Below, in pieces: positions 1 to 7,361 of a stretch of 27,251 nt of DNA. The stretch's first letter is position 1. The number at the start of each line of letters is the position of its first letter. The stretch spans positions 1 to 27,251 of the forward strand of contig CAJLFQ010000025.1 in NCBI GenBank assembly GCA_905205975.1. Reading direction: 5' to 3'. The notes under the pieces were generated by a model. That model did no database searches and was not told where the DNA came from. It saw nothing but the letters and a program-made list of their open reading frames with translations. A program made the position numbers and the translations under genes. Source of the stretch: an uncultured Eubacteriales bacterium. Its GTDB lineage: Bacteria; Bacillota; Clostridia; Oscillospirales; QAMX01.

Positions 1-100
1 TTTTGACTTCTGAGAGTGACTGACAATTGTCAGGTTCTTCCAATGCTTGCTTCTCTTCTCTTCTTTCTCGTATTCAGTTCTCAGGGTATATACCCTATAT
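1..100 (+). other. Spacer upstream of the tRNA/5S array with two perfect 14-bp palindromes
   Basis: No gene is visible here. The stretch holds a perfect 14-bp palindrome at 20-33 (centre AATT), a long pyrimidine-rich tract at about 34-70, and a second perfect 14-bp palindrome at 83-96 (centre TATA) that ends only four bases before tRNA-Lys. The segment at about 71-82 resembles the spacer sequence often found in Firmicute rRNA operons. This is probably transcribed spacer downstream of a 23S gene lying outside the window (inference). Confidence 0.45.
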
Positions 101-176
101 GCACCTTTAGCTCAGTTGGTAGAGCAACTGACTCTTAATCAGTGGGTCCTGGGTTCGAGTCCCCGAAGGTGCACCA
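101..176 (+). tRNA. tRNA-Lys (anticodon CTT)
   Basis: A full cloverleaf is visible. The 7-bp acceptor stem pairs 101-107 with 166-172, and the discriminator A is followed by an encoded CCA at 174-176. The D-arm carries the AGTTGGTA loop. The anticodon stem is 127-131/139-143 with loop CTCTTAA, giving anticodon CTT at 134-136. The T-loop TTCGAGT is at 154-160; one T-C mismatch is present in the T-stem. The anticodon reads AAG lysine codons. Confidence 0.96.
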
Positions 177-190
177 TTGCGGAGGACGTT

Positions 191-224
191 GTCATGGCCT
201 TCCGTACCGGAGGGCTATGATGAC
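191..224 (+). other. Hairpin between tRNA-Lys and tRNA-Glu, possible processing site
   Basis: Positions 196-204 pair with 208-216 (9 bp including two G-T pairs, 3-base loop). The stem continues, after a 3-base bulge, with 191-195 pairing 220-224. It sits in the 59-base spacer between two tRNAs, has no T-run, and is more likely a processing or spacing structure than a terminator (inference). Confidence 0.4.
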
Positions 225-235
225 GCATCCGATAC

Positions 236-310
236 GGCCCGTTGGTCAAGCGGCTAAGACGTCGGCCTCTCACGCCGGAAACGGGAGTTCGATTCTCCCA
301 CGGGTCACCA
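236..310 (+). tRNA. tRNA-Glu (anticodon CTC)
   Basis: The acceptor stem pairs 236-242 with 300-306 (one G-T pair), followed by discriminator A307 and an encoded CCA at 308-310. The anticodon loop CTCTCAC at 267-273 gives anticodon CTC at 269-271, which reads GAG glutamate codons. The T-loop TTCGATT is present. It lies 59 bases after tRNA-Lys and about 27 bases before 5S rRNA, probably in one transcript. Confidence 0.96.
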
Positions 311-337
311 ATTTGCTAACCCCTTTTATTTGAATAT

Positions 338-455
<118 letters not shown>

Positions 456-456
456 C

Positions 457-532
457 TCCTCCTTAGCTCAGTTGGTAGAGCATGCGGCTGTTAACCGCAG
501 GGTCGTTGGTTCGAGTCCAACAGGGGGAGCCA
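457..532 (+). tRNA. tRNA-Asn (anticodon GTT)
   Basis: The acceptor stem pairs 457-463 with 522-528 (one T-G pair), followed by discriminator G529 and an encoded CCA at 530-532. The anticodon stem is TGCGG/CCGCA with loop CTGTTAA, placing anticodon GTT at 490-492. It decodes asparagine AAC/AAU. It is the last gene of the array and is followed within three bases by a terminator hairpin. Confidence 0.96.
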
Positions 533-534
533 GA

Positions 535-567
535 AGAGCACCTGCAGATGCAGGCGCTCTTTTTTTG
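535..567 (+). terminator. Rho-independent terminator of the tRNA/5S array
   Basis: The stem pairs 535-539 with 556-560 and 541-545 with 550-554, with one mismatch between them and a 4-base loop. Six T residues follow directly at 561-566. It begins just after the CCA of tRNA-Asn. Confidence 0.88.
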
Positions 568-755
568 CATGCATGCCAATCTGCCTCGGACTGAGAATCA
601 GCAGAAACGGCATGCGGTGCTCCGCTGACCGCGTCGTTCGCTTACGCTGCGGCAAAACGCCGAGCTGCTGACAGCGGCGCGCTTCAACCCCGCGCATATG
701 TTGTGCATCCGGCATGCAGCAGCAGAACTCCGAAACCGTCAACCGAAGCGGCCCC
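568..755. other. Gene-free stretch between the tRNA array and the capA operon terminator
   Basis: I see no credible gene, promoter or mobile remnant. The only visible structure is a short GCATGCATGC palindrome at 567-576 and some GC-rich short inverted repeats around 640-700. Confidence 0.5.
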
Positions 756-813
756 AAAGAAGAACCCTGACACATAAAGAAGAACCCTGACACATGTCGT
801 GTCAGGGTTCTTT
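756..813 (-). terminator. Terminator of the mannosidase-capA operon, with a duplicated arm
   Basis: Positions 780-793 pair perfectly with 799-812 (14 bp, 5-base loop). On the minus strand the hairpin is followed by a T-rich tract, as expected downstream of the minus-strand gene ending at 866. The distal arm is part of a perfect 20-bp tandem duplication (756-775 and 776-795), so the proximal arm at 799-812 could pair with either copy. Confidence 0.75.
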
Positions 814-865
814 GCATCTGTCCTGTTTTCAGGTGCAGGCTTGGGCAGGTCACAGGCTTGAGCGG

Positions 866-2019
866 TCAATGGCTGGATGACGGCTGGAGGCGCGCACTGC
901 GCGACTCAATCAGAGACAGCACCTGTTCCGCTTCCGGTCCGCTTAACGGTTCCGGCTGAAAATTGTTCCAGAGAAAGCCTACGTCGTTTCTTTCAGTGGA
1001 AGAAGTGATCCGGCACGGGATCACGTTCGCAGAATCGATCGAAACGCCATCGGCGTCTACGCGAAAGACCACTTCATACAGCATCGTTTCCGGTTCTTTT
1101 GCAAGGCAGTTCCCGCCAAAAGCGAAATTGCCGAGGCTGTAGACAATCGGCTTCCCGCGATACGTCTCCATGCCCTGCAGAATGTGCGGATGCTGTCCGA
1201 TGATGAGATCCGCACCGGCGTCAATGAAAGCGCGTGCGGAGGCGCGCTGCCATTCACTGGGCACCTGCGTGTTTTCCGAGCCCCAATGCAGATCGACGAC
1301 CACAATCGTCTCAGGCGTTTTCCATTGCTGTATCTGTGCCAGCACGCGCTCGGCCACACCGTCCGTGTGCGGCGTGTCCTCACCGACAACGGCGCAGTCA
1401 CCGATGATGACAACGCGGACCCCACGGATTTCTGTGACAAAGGGTGCAGATTCTTCCACGAGCCCGACGCCTTGCGCACGAAGCGCGTGAACCGTGTCTG
1501 TGTAACCTTCTTCCAGATAGTCTCCGGCGTGGTTGTTGGTCAACAGCGCAACGTCCACGGAAGCGGCGGGCAAAATGGCTGCAAAGGTCGGATCGCCTTT
1601 GAAGTGCCATTGCTTGTCCGCTTCTTCAGAAGCCGTGGTCAAAGTGCCTTCAAAATTCACAACGGTCAGATCATCCGCCTCAAAATGCTTTTCACCCGGT
1701 CGAACGGATACGAAATGCTTCGGCTGGCCTGGTAGACCGCCGGAAAATAGCGCGGTCCCTGAAATCCGTTGATCGCGCCAAAGCTGCAATCTCCGGCAAA
1801 GGTCATGCGGATTTTTTCGGACGCAGACGGCGGCTGCGTTACGGATGCGGGCTGCGTGCAGATGCTCAGGGAAATGTCCGCCAACGTGCCGGAGATACTT
1901 GTTTCACCGGCGCTCAGCGTACCGGATGGTTCCGGCTGTGGAGGCGCGGCGCATGAACTGAACAGAAAAACGGTCAGAGCGGCGCAGAAAAGGAATAGAG
2001 CGATTGTTTTTTTCATCAT
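866..2019 (-). pseudogene. CapA-family (PGA_cap) lipoprotein with a single-base frameshift
   Basis: The two parts together make one CapA/PGA_cap protein, a metallophosphoesterase-fold family linked to poly-gamma-glutamate synthesis and often surface-anchored. The first part starts at 2019 with a lipoprotein signal peptide (lipobox LFSSC) and the metal-site motif TFAGDCSFG, and stops at 1666. The second part carries VVNFEGTLT, NNHAGD, DLHWGSEN and IIGQHPHILQ...YSLGNFAF, and ends at 866. Family order requires the join at YPFDRVKSI-/-FEADDLT. The shift is -1 and can be repaired by adding one T to the T4 run (1682-1685 on the plus strand), which restores VKSIFEADDLT. The start ATG overlaps the upstream mannosidase stop (ATGA), implying translational coupling. 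It may be a true disrupted gene, a sequencing error in a homopolymer or, less likely, programmed frameshifting; there is no classical slippery heptamer. Confidence 0.85.
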
Positions 2020-5000
2020 TTTTCTGAAACTGCTTCATACGCAATCTTGAGGGTTTTGATTTCAAACGGACGGAGCGTCAGCGGAATGTCTTTTGCCGTT
2101 TCCAGCGTGCGGAGCGGCTCTTCGAGCATATTCGTCTCCCAGACGCCGGTCGGTTCAAACGCCAAATGCAGCATCGTATTGGTGCGCCCGCCTTCGGATT
2201 CATAGATACGAAGGATCATCGCGCGCTCACGGTCTTCACAGGGCTTGATCGTTTCAATGACGGTGTTCAGATCGTCAATCGAGACGAGCGGCGGAACCGC
2301 CCGGCCGCCATGGACGGCAAGGTGTTTTTCGTTAAGCAGATAAGCCGGACGAATGACTGTTTCGGCAGAGAAGCCGCCGTCATGCGGCAGGAACGCGTAT
2401 TCGCAGTAGTGCATACCGTGGTCACCGGTGTAGTCCGGGCGGCAGCCGCCGCGGTGCAGCGTCAGGCGAAGCTGACCGCCGTTGGCGGAAATCCCGTACT
2501 TGCAGTCGTTCAGAATGGCGACGCCATAGTTCTGTTCAGACAAATCGGTGTATTTGTGGTTCAGAACTTCGAATTTCGCCTGTTCAACCGACGTGTTGCG
2601 CGTGGTCGGGCGTTTCTGATAACCGAACTGAATCTCCTGGCGAACGAAGTCGGAGAAGACGTCTGTATCAAATGCAGCCTTCAGCAGGCGGTGATCGTCA
2701 TTCCAGTCCATCATCGTTTCAAAGCGGACTTCCGGTGAATCGGCAAAGAAGATCATATCCTGCGTGACGGTGGATTTTTCGGTCAGACGATACGAACGGC
2801 GGATGCGGAATTCGACGCTGCCGTCAGAAATAACTTCTTCGCTGAGCAGCTTCGCATCCGGGTGGAATTTCAGTTCAACGTCGGCGTCGATATCCCAGTT
2901 GTCCCAGTTGGCCGGCACATCTTCAGCAATGAGGAAGGTGTTGAGCGGATAACCTTCGCCGCAGAGCTTACGCGCAGCCGTGCGATCATAGAAGGAGGAG
3001 ATGGTGCCGTCATCGGTGAAGACGATGGTCGCGAACGGGGTTTCCAGCGTGCGGCCGTCGTAGACAAAGCGGCTTTCCGAGGTGCCGTCGTTGCATTCCT
3101 GCAGGGAGACAGAGGCATAGGGGGCGATGGTCACGCCGCCGACAGCCAGCTTTTCATTGCCGCGGACATCGGTCACTTTCTGCGTGCGGTAGCCGACAAC
3201 GCCGTTTGCGGTGCTGTTCAGATAGAGAACATCGTTCCGTTCAAAGGATGAGGGGTTGTAAACGGTCAGCGTCTTTGCAGAATCGTCACGGCCGAGCAAT
3301 GCATCTTCCTGACGTGCGGTTTCTTCCAGCAGCGCAGTCATTTCCTGCTTTGCCTGATGGTTTGCGCGCGGAATGCAGGTGCCGGGGAGGATGTCGTGGA
3401 ACTGGTTGACGAGCAGGGTGTTCTGCAAGGCACGGAATGCCTCGTCCGTTGCGACGGTGTGAGCAGCAACGGCGCGGGCCACGGTCAGTGCTTCCAGATT
3501 GTGCAGTGCAATTTCAGCCAAACGGTTGTTTCGTTTGATTTCATGCTGGTTGGTCAGCGTACCGCGGTGCAGCTCCAAATACAGTTCACCGGCATAGGTG
3601 GCCGGGTTGACCGCTTCACCTTCCAAACGCTTCATGAAGTCGGAAACAGTGGTGTATTCATATTTCGGGCAGCCTTCCAGATCCTTGCAGCGGAGCGAAT
3701 ACTCGATCTGATCCCACTGCGGACCGCCGCCGCCGTCACCGTAGCCGAACGAGACGAGCTTGCTCTGCGAGACGTTCTTCTGACGGACAGAATCGTTGCC
3801 TTCTTTGTTGTAGAGCAGCGGCATCACTTCATGCGGCAGGGTGCCGATGTGCGTCTTGTTGAAATGCGCAAAGACTTTTGTGCCGTCGATGCCCTTCCAG
3901 TAGAATGTATCGTAGGGAAATGGATTCGTGTCGTTCCATGCGATTTTGGTCGTGAGGAAATAGTGGACGTCACAGCCCTGCATAATCTGCGGAATGGCGG
4001 CAGAATAACCGAACGTATCCGGCAGCCAGAAACAATCGGAGGTAAAGCCGAAATGTTCCCGGGTGAACCGCTGCCCCCAGAGGAACTGGCGGACCATCGA
4101 TTCGCCGGACGTGATGTTGCAGTCGCATTCAACCCAGACACCGCCGTTCGGCTCATAGCGCCCCTCGGCGACCTTTTCACGAATGCGCTCAAACAGTTCC
4201 GGATAATGCCGCAGGATCATGTCGCTGTGGTAAGAAGAACTCTGAACAAATTTGTATTCTGGATACTGCTCCATCAGATTCATCTGGTTGGAGTAGGTAC
4301 GGGCGCATTTTTTGACGGTTTCACCGATGTGCCAGAGCCAGGCAGTGTCCATGTGGCTGTGACCGATGAGACCGACATACGGCATGGTGGCGCCGCCGTT
4401 TGTTTTTGCCAGAGCGGGTGCCATAACGGCAAGCCCTGCTTCCAGCGCCGCATCAAAGGACGCGCGATCGACATCGAACGGCGAATAATAGACCGTTTCA
4501 TGCAGCTGCACCAAGACGTTTTCAATGTCGGCACGGCGATAAGAACGATCATCCAGCGCCTCGTAGAGGCTGAGCAGCGTTTGCAGATCCAGCATGAATT
4601 TCGCAGCCAGTTCATTCCGGACGCAGAGATCCATTGTTTTATAGGCAAAGCGGAAATCCGGGTGCGGACGCGTCTGGAAGGGCGATTCACCCATGACATA
4701 GTGACCGGCGTAGAACTCAACCGCCAGCTCCAGCGTCTGTCCGGCTGTCGAATTCTTGGCGATCATATCGCAGTAGTGGTTGCCGTGGCCGGTGACAACG
4801 ATCTTTGTCGCATAGGTGCCCATCGGCTTGCCGTCCACCCAGAGCATGGCTTCATAGCCGCCGACTTCCGGCCGGAGGAAAAGCGGCCGGCCGGCCAGTT
4901 CTTCCGGAACGGTGTACTGTGTTTTGAACCAGCAGTAAACGCCTTCACCGCCCCACATATCCCCGGAATCGACAGGGGTGTATTGAACGTCGGGTACGGT

Positions 5001-5132
5001 ATGATACTGTTCGGGCGTTTCGAACTTTTCGCAGGGGAGAGAGCAGACTTTTTCAAAAACCATGGGGTCGAGCGTTTCACACAGACGCTGCAGCTTGGAA
5101 ATACAGCGCTTGATCTGAACGGCGTTGAGCAT
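2016..5132 (-). CDS. Alpha-mannosidase, glycoside hydrolase family 38
   Basis: This 1038-residue protein is a typical full-length GH38 retaining alpha-mannosidase, which trims alpha-linked mannose from glycans or oligosaccharides using a zinc-bound active site. The zinc motif GHSHMDTAWLW begins at residue 257 (H258, D262). The probable nucleophile is D372 in WLPDTFGYS. GYGDGGGGP and the mid-domain NQFHDILPGT follow, and the C-terminal GH38 beta domain fills roughly residues 670-1030. An N-terminal beta-rich ancillary domain precedes the catalytic part. No signal peptide is present, so it is probably cytoplasmic and acts on imported mannosides (inference). The start has an AGAAAGG site about nine bases upstream. 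The gene is first in an operon with capA; its TGA overlaps the capA ATG. Confidence 0.95.
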   Translation of the reverse strand: MLNAVQIKRCISKLQRLCETLDPMVFEKVCSLPCEKFETPEQYHTVPDVQYTPVDSGDMWGGEGVYCWFKTQYTVPEELAGRPLFLRPEVGGYEAMLWVDGKPMGTYATKIVVTGHGNHYCDMIAKNSTAGQTLELAVEFYAGHYVMGESPFQTRPHPDFRFAYKTMDLCVRNELAAKFMLDLQTLLSLYEALDDRSYRRADIENVLVQLHETVYYSPFDVDRASFDAALEAGLAVMAPALAKTNGGATMPYVGLIGHSHMDTAWLWHIGETVKKCARTYSNQMNLMEQYPEYKFVQSSSYHSDMILRHYPELFERIREKVAEGRYEPNGGVWVECDCNITSGESMVRQFLWGQRFTREHFGFTSDCFWLPDTFGYSAAIPQIMQGCDVHYFLTTKIAWNDTNPFPYDTFYWKGIDGTKVFAHFNKTHIGTLPHEVMPLLYNKEGNDSVRQKNVSQSKLVSFGYGDGGGGPQWDQIEYSLRCKDLEGCPKYEYTTVSDFMKRLEGEAVNPATYAGELYLELHRGTLTNQHEIKRNNRLAEIALHNLEALTVARAVAAHTVATDEAFRALQNTLLVNQFHDILPGTCIPRANHQAKQEMTALLEETARQEDALLGRDDSAKTLTVYNPSSFERNDVLYLNSTANGVVGYRTQKVTDVRGNEKLAVGGVTIAPYASVSLQECNDGTSESRFVYDGRTLETPFATIVFTDDGTISSFYDRTAARKLCGEGYPLNTFLIAEDVPANWDNWDIDADVELKFHPDAKLLSEEVISDGSVEFRIRRSYRLTEKSTVTQDMIFFADSPEVRFETMMDWNDDHRLLKAAFDTDVFSDFVRQEIQFGYQKRPTTRNTSVEQAKFEVLNHKYTDLSEQNYGVAILNDCKYGISANGGQLRLTLHRGGCRPDYTGDHGMHYCEYAFLPHDGGFSAETVIRPAYLLNEKHLAVHGGRAVPPLVSIDDLNTVIETIKPCEDRERAMILRIYESEGGRTNTMLHLAFEPTGVWETNMLEEPLRTLETAKDIPLTLRPFEIKTLKIAYEAVSEK

Positions 5133-5174
5133 GAGATACCAACCTTTCTAAGATTTCCATGTTCTGATAGGTAT

Positions 5175-5203
5175 ATTATAGCGGAAATCGACGATGAAAA
5201 CAA
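5175..5203 (-). promoter_or_regulatory. Promoter of the mannosidase-capA operon
   Basis: On the minus strand, -35 TTGTTT (5198-5203) is separated by exactly 17 bases from a perfect -10 TATAAT (5175-5180). This places the start of transcription near 5168, about 35 bases before the ATG at 5132. Confidence 0.75.
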
Positions 5204-5246
5204 GTCCGTTTCCGTGAAAAAACCAAACGTTATGCGGCTGCTGACG

Positions 5247-6107
5247 TCATATGCCGCCGGAAAGCCAGCCGGTCATCAACGTGCGTGAAGCGTCGGCCTC
5301 TGCTGAGTGATATTCATAACCAAGCGCCTGCCCGACGGAACGTGCGGTTTCATCAAACAGCAGCCACATTTCCGTTAAAGCCGCTTGGATGGAGCCGGAA
5401 TCCGCAGCCGGGTAGGTTGCCAGCAGACGCTGAAACGTTTCTTTCGGCAGGTAACGGTCAAGATACTTGCCGCATTTGCCGGTACAGACGGAAAAATCCG
5501 TTTGTACCCCAGCCAGCCAGTCGAGCATCAAAAGAAGCATTGGGCGAACGGCGCTGTTCATCATATCCAGCGCATAGAGCGGCTCGCGGCGCAGAAGCCC
5601 TTTTACTACATACGGCGCGCACCACCAGAATTCATTGCAGCAGTTGTCATATTGCGGTTCTGTCGGTTTTTTGACACGGTAATCGCGGTCAGAGGTAGCG
5701 GGAACCGGCTTCAAAAGACCGTCTTTGTCGAGCAGCGGAACGGTCAGACTGTCGGAGCCATACTGTTTCTGCGCCTCTTCCAGAGACAGCAGCGTCAGGT
5801 CAATCCGCGTGCCGTCGGCAAACTGCATCAAATAGGCGTAGCGCACAGAGGGACGCAGTACGTCGTCGAATAAAACCGACGCATCCGGCTCCTGACAGAC
5901 GGCCATTTTGCCAAAATAGGGGAGCCATGTTTTGTCTTGGACAAACGGCAGAACATCCTGGCAGACGTAAACAATGTCATAATCCTGCCAGATATCTCTG
6001 GGTGCCTCCGGATTGGCCCGGGAGCCGTTCATCCACACGGCGCGGATCCGCTCATACAAGCGGGCAAAGCCGAGGATCAAATCAAACATTTCCTGCTCGC
6101 TTCTCAT
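5247..6107 (-). CDS. Aminoglycoside 6-adenylyltransferase-like protein, ANT(6)/AadE family
   Basis: The 286-residue protein has the usual ANT(6) length and order. The nucleotidyltransferase signature NGSRANP (residues 27-33) is followed by QDYDIVY, with the metal-binding pair D42 and D44. RIDLTLLS supplies the third acidic residue. The CNEFWWCAPYVVKGLLRREPLYALD block and the GKCGKYLDRYLP segment near the C-terminus are family hallmarks. Enzymes of this family transfer AMP to the 6-OH of streptomycin, but many chromosomal members have not been tested; streptomycin resistance here is only a possibility. GGGAGG lies five bases before the ATG. The gene has its own promoter and a hairpin-bearing leader, and no mobile-element context. 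Confidence 0.88.
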   Translation of the reverse strand: MRSEQEMFDLILGFARLYERIRAVWMNGSRANPEAPRDIWQDYDIVYVCQDVLPFVQDKTWLPYFGKMAVCQEPDASVLFDDVLRPSVRYAYLMQFADGTRIDLTLLSLEEAQKQYGSDSLTVPLLDKDGLLKPVPATSDRDYRVKKPTEPQYDNCCNEFWWCAPYVVKGLLRREPLYALDMMNSAVRPMLLLMLDWLAGVQTDFSVCTGKCGKYLDRYLPKETFQRLLATYPAADSGSIQAALTEMWLLFDETARSVGQALGYEYHSAEADASRTLMTGWLSGGI

Positions 6108-6133
6108 AGGAACCTCCCAAACAAAAAATCAGA

Positions 6134-6156
6134 CTGCCGCATACGTTGGACGGCAG
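6134..6156 (-). promoter_or_regulatory. Hairpin at the 5' end of the ANT(6)-like transcript
   Basis: Positions 6134-6139 pair with 6151-6156 (CTGCCG/CGGCAG, 11-base loop). On the minus strand this is followed five bases later by a run of six T residues (6123-6128 region) and then the GGGAGG site. The transcription start predicted from the promoter falls at about 6155, so the hairpin opens the mRNA. It could be an attenuator or a 5' stabilising stem. Confidence 0.4.
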
Positions 6157-6161
6157 CTTGA

Positions 6162-6190
6162 ATTGTATCAGAAAACAGGGGAGAATGCAA
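6162..6190 (-). promoter_or_regulatory. Promoter of the ANT(6)-like gene
   Basis: On the minus strand, -35 TTGCAT (6185-6190) and -10 TACAAT (6162-6167) are separated by exactly 17 bases. The leader to the ATG at 6107 is about 48 bases long. Confidence 0.7.
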
Positions 6191-6381
6191 GCGCGGAACG
6201 CTGAATATTCATTTTCACCCGCTTCACCCGGTGTGCGGGCTGTCAGCCAAACGCGCATTCGTACAGTCGGGCGGACGGCAGAAAATGACGGCATCAACCG
6301 AATGCGCTGTGAAAAAGAGTGTCTGCGGCGGTCAGGATACAAAAAGTTCAGAGTCATTCGCCTTTTTTTTACGGAAACCGC
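6191..6381. other. Divergent intergenic region with a 9-bp inverted repeat
   Basis: No gene is visible between the two divergent promoters. The stretch contains a perfect 9-bp inverted repeat, GCGCATTCG at 6253-6261 and CGAATGCGC at 6299-6307, with 37 bases between. Inside it, GACGGCA occurs twice (6274-6280 and 6287-6293). A T8 tract lies at 6363-6370. Confidence 0.45.
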
Positions 6382-6410
6382 TTGCAATCCCGGCGTGATT
6401 TGTGTATAAT
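6382..6410 (+). promoter_or_regulatory. Promoter of yajC and probably the SCIFF block
   Basis: -35 TTGCAA (6382-6387), a 17-base spacer and perfect -10 TATAAT (6405-6410). Transcription would start near 6417, 27 bases before the yajC ATG. Confidence 0.8.
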
Positions 6411-6443
6411 TATCAGGATAGAATATCTTGGAGGAAGAATGAT

Positions 6444-6803
6444 ATGCTGAATTTGATTCATGTGTTCGACGCTGTAGCCGGAAACGCCAATGTGACAGCC
6501 GCAGCGACAGAAGCAGCCGAACAAACCAACAAAACAGCCAGCTGGATTCCGACGCTCATCATGATCCTTGCAATGGTCGGCATCTTCTATTTCATGATTA
6601 TCCGCCCGCAGAAAAAACGCGATAATCAGGCGAAAGAAATGCGCAACTCCATCAAGGTCGGCGATGAAATCGTGACGATCGGCGGTATTTGCGGCAAGGT
6701 TACCAACGTCAAAGACGATACGGTTACGATCCTTTCCTCGGAAAGCAAGATGACGTTCCTGAAAACCGCCATTGCTTCCGTCGATTCCAAAGAAGAAGAA
6801 TAA
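6444..6803 (+). CDS. yajC: Preprotein translocase accessory subunit YajC
   Basis: This 119-residue protein has the YajC architecture: a short N-terminal extracytoplasmic segment, one transmembrane helix at about residues 35-53 ending in IIRPQKKR, and a cytoplasmic SH3-like domain with VGDEIVTIGGICGKV and a final acidic EEE. YajC associates with SecDF in the Sec protein export machinery. The start at 6444 is chosen because GGAGGA lies eight bases upstream; an earlier in-frame start would overlap the promoter. The gene opens the cluster leading to the SCIFF peptide, a common arrangement in Clostridia. No secD or secF is present in this window. Confidence 0.93.
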   Translation: MLNLIHVFDAVAGNANVTAAATEAAEQTNKTASWIPTLIMILAMVGIFYFMIIRPQKKRDNQAKEMRNSIKVGDEIVTIGGICGKVTNVKDDTVTILSSESKMTFLKTAIASVDSKEEE

Positions 6804-6883
6804 ACAATCACCTGCTTCCCGCATGAACCGGGCTCGGCCTGCATACAGATGAAACACATCATTCTGTACGGAGGTGAGCTTCT

Positions 6884-7273
6884 GTGGAAGCAAACAGCAA
6901 ACAGTCCGGCTTCCTGCACCGCGTGAAAGGGCTTGCCATTGCGGCGGCTCTGGGCGTTGCTGTCGAAGTGCTTGCAGCGGTGGTTTTCGCATGTATCGGC
7001 TTGAAAACCGGCCGGTTAAGCGGCGTGGCAAATGCCTGTCTCTATGTGGGCAGCCTTTCCGGCGGCTTTGCCGCAGGGGTGACGGCAGCCAGAAAGGCGG
7101 GCCGAAACGGTCTGCTGAACGGGGCGCTTGCCGCATTGATCTGCGCGGTGATGACGGGGCTTCTTGCGTTGATTCCGGCTGGCTCCTCAGAAGCAGTCTG
7201 GCCGGTTTCCGCAGTAGCCGGGATCATCGGCGGTTTGGTCGGCGGCCTAATCGGCGTCAACCTCTCCGATTGA
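6884..7273 (+). CDS. TIGR04086 family (YrzE-like) four-helix membrane protein
   Basis: The 129-residue protein has a short charged N-terminus followed by about four hydrophobic segments, roughly residues 15-40, 45-67, 77-97 and 103-126. The small-residue-rich pattern GxxGGxxxG suggests tightly packed helices. This fits the TIGR04086 membrane family, which typically sits between yajC and the SCIFF peptide gene in Clostridia; its role is unknown. The start is a GTG at 6884 with a strong GGAGGTGA site at 6870-6877, six bases upstream. The 80-base gap after yajC has no terminator, so co-transcription is likely. Confidence 0.8.
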   Translation: MEANSKQSGFLHRVKGLAIAAALGVAVEVLAAVVFACIGLKTGRLSGVANACLYVGSLSGGFAAGVTAARKAGRNGLLNGALAALICAVMTGLLALIPAGSSEAVWPVSAVAGIIGGLVGGLIGVNLSD

Positions 7274-7306
7274 TCAAATCATCAACCTGCAAACCGGATT
7301 GAACCT

Positions 7307-7346
7307 GAAACTCTGCAAACAAATTCTACAAAGCAAACTCTACAAA
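7307..7346 (+). repeat. Three tandem 13-bp imperfect repeats in the SCIFF gene leader
   Basis: Units at 7307-7319, 7320-7332 and 7334-7346 follow the pattern SAAAYTCTRCAAA, with one or two differences between copies. They lie directly before the ribosome binding site of the SCIFF peptide gene. The leader is A-rich and should be unstructured, so the repeats might aid translation or bind a protein. Confidence 0.6.
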
Positions 7347-7361
7347 AAGGAAGATATGACA

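Noticed and set aside
491..853. A minus-strand reading frame of 120 codons ending in LPLLDSNQRP
   Set aside because: It runs antisense through tRNA-Asn. LLDSNQRP-type endings are a well-known artefact of translating tRNA genes on the wrong strand.
1675..1695. Programmed -1 frameshift site in capA
   Set aside because: The zero-frame codons around the junction (AAA AGC ATT TTG) do not form a classical X-XXY-YYZ slippery heptamer, and I see no strong downstream stem; a simple base loss is more likely.
3357..5288. A 643-codon open frame on the plus strand
   Set aside because: It is fully antisense to the GH38 mannosidase gene, has no family resemblance, and is explained by the high GC content at codon positions.
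6369..7136. A 255-codon minus-strand frame over yajC and the TIGR04086 gene
   Set aside because: It covers the promoter and coding region of yajC in antisense and has no recognisable domain or ribosome binding site.
7307..7346. CRISPR or plasmid-type iterons
   Set aside because: Only three short imperfect units without regular spacers, in a gene leader on a chromosome-like segment with no rep or cas gene.
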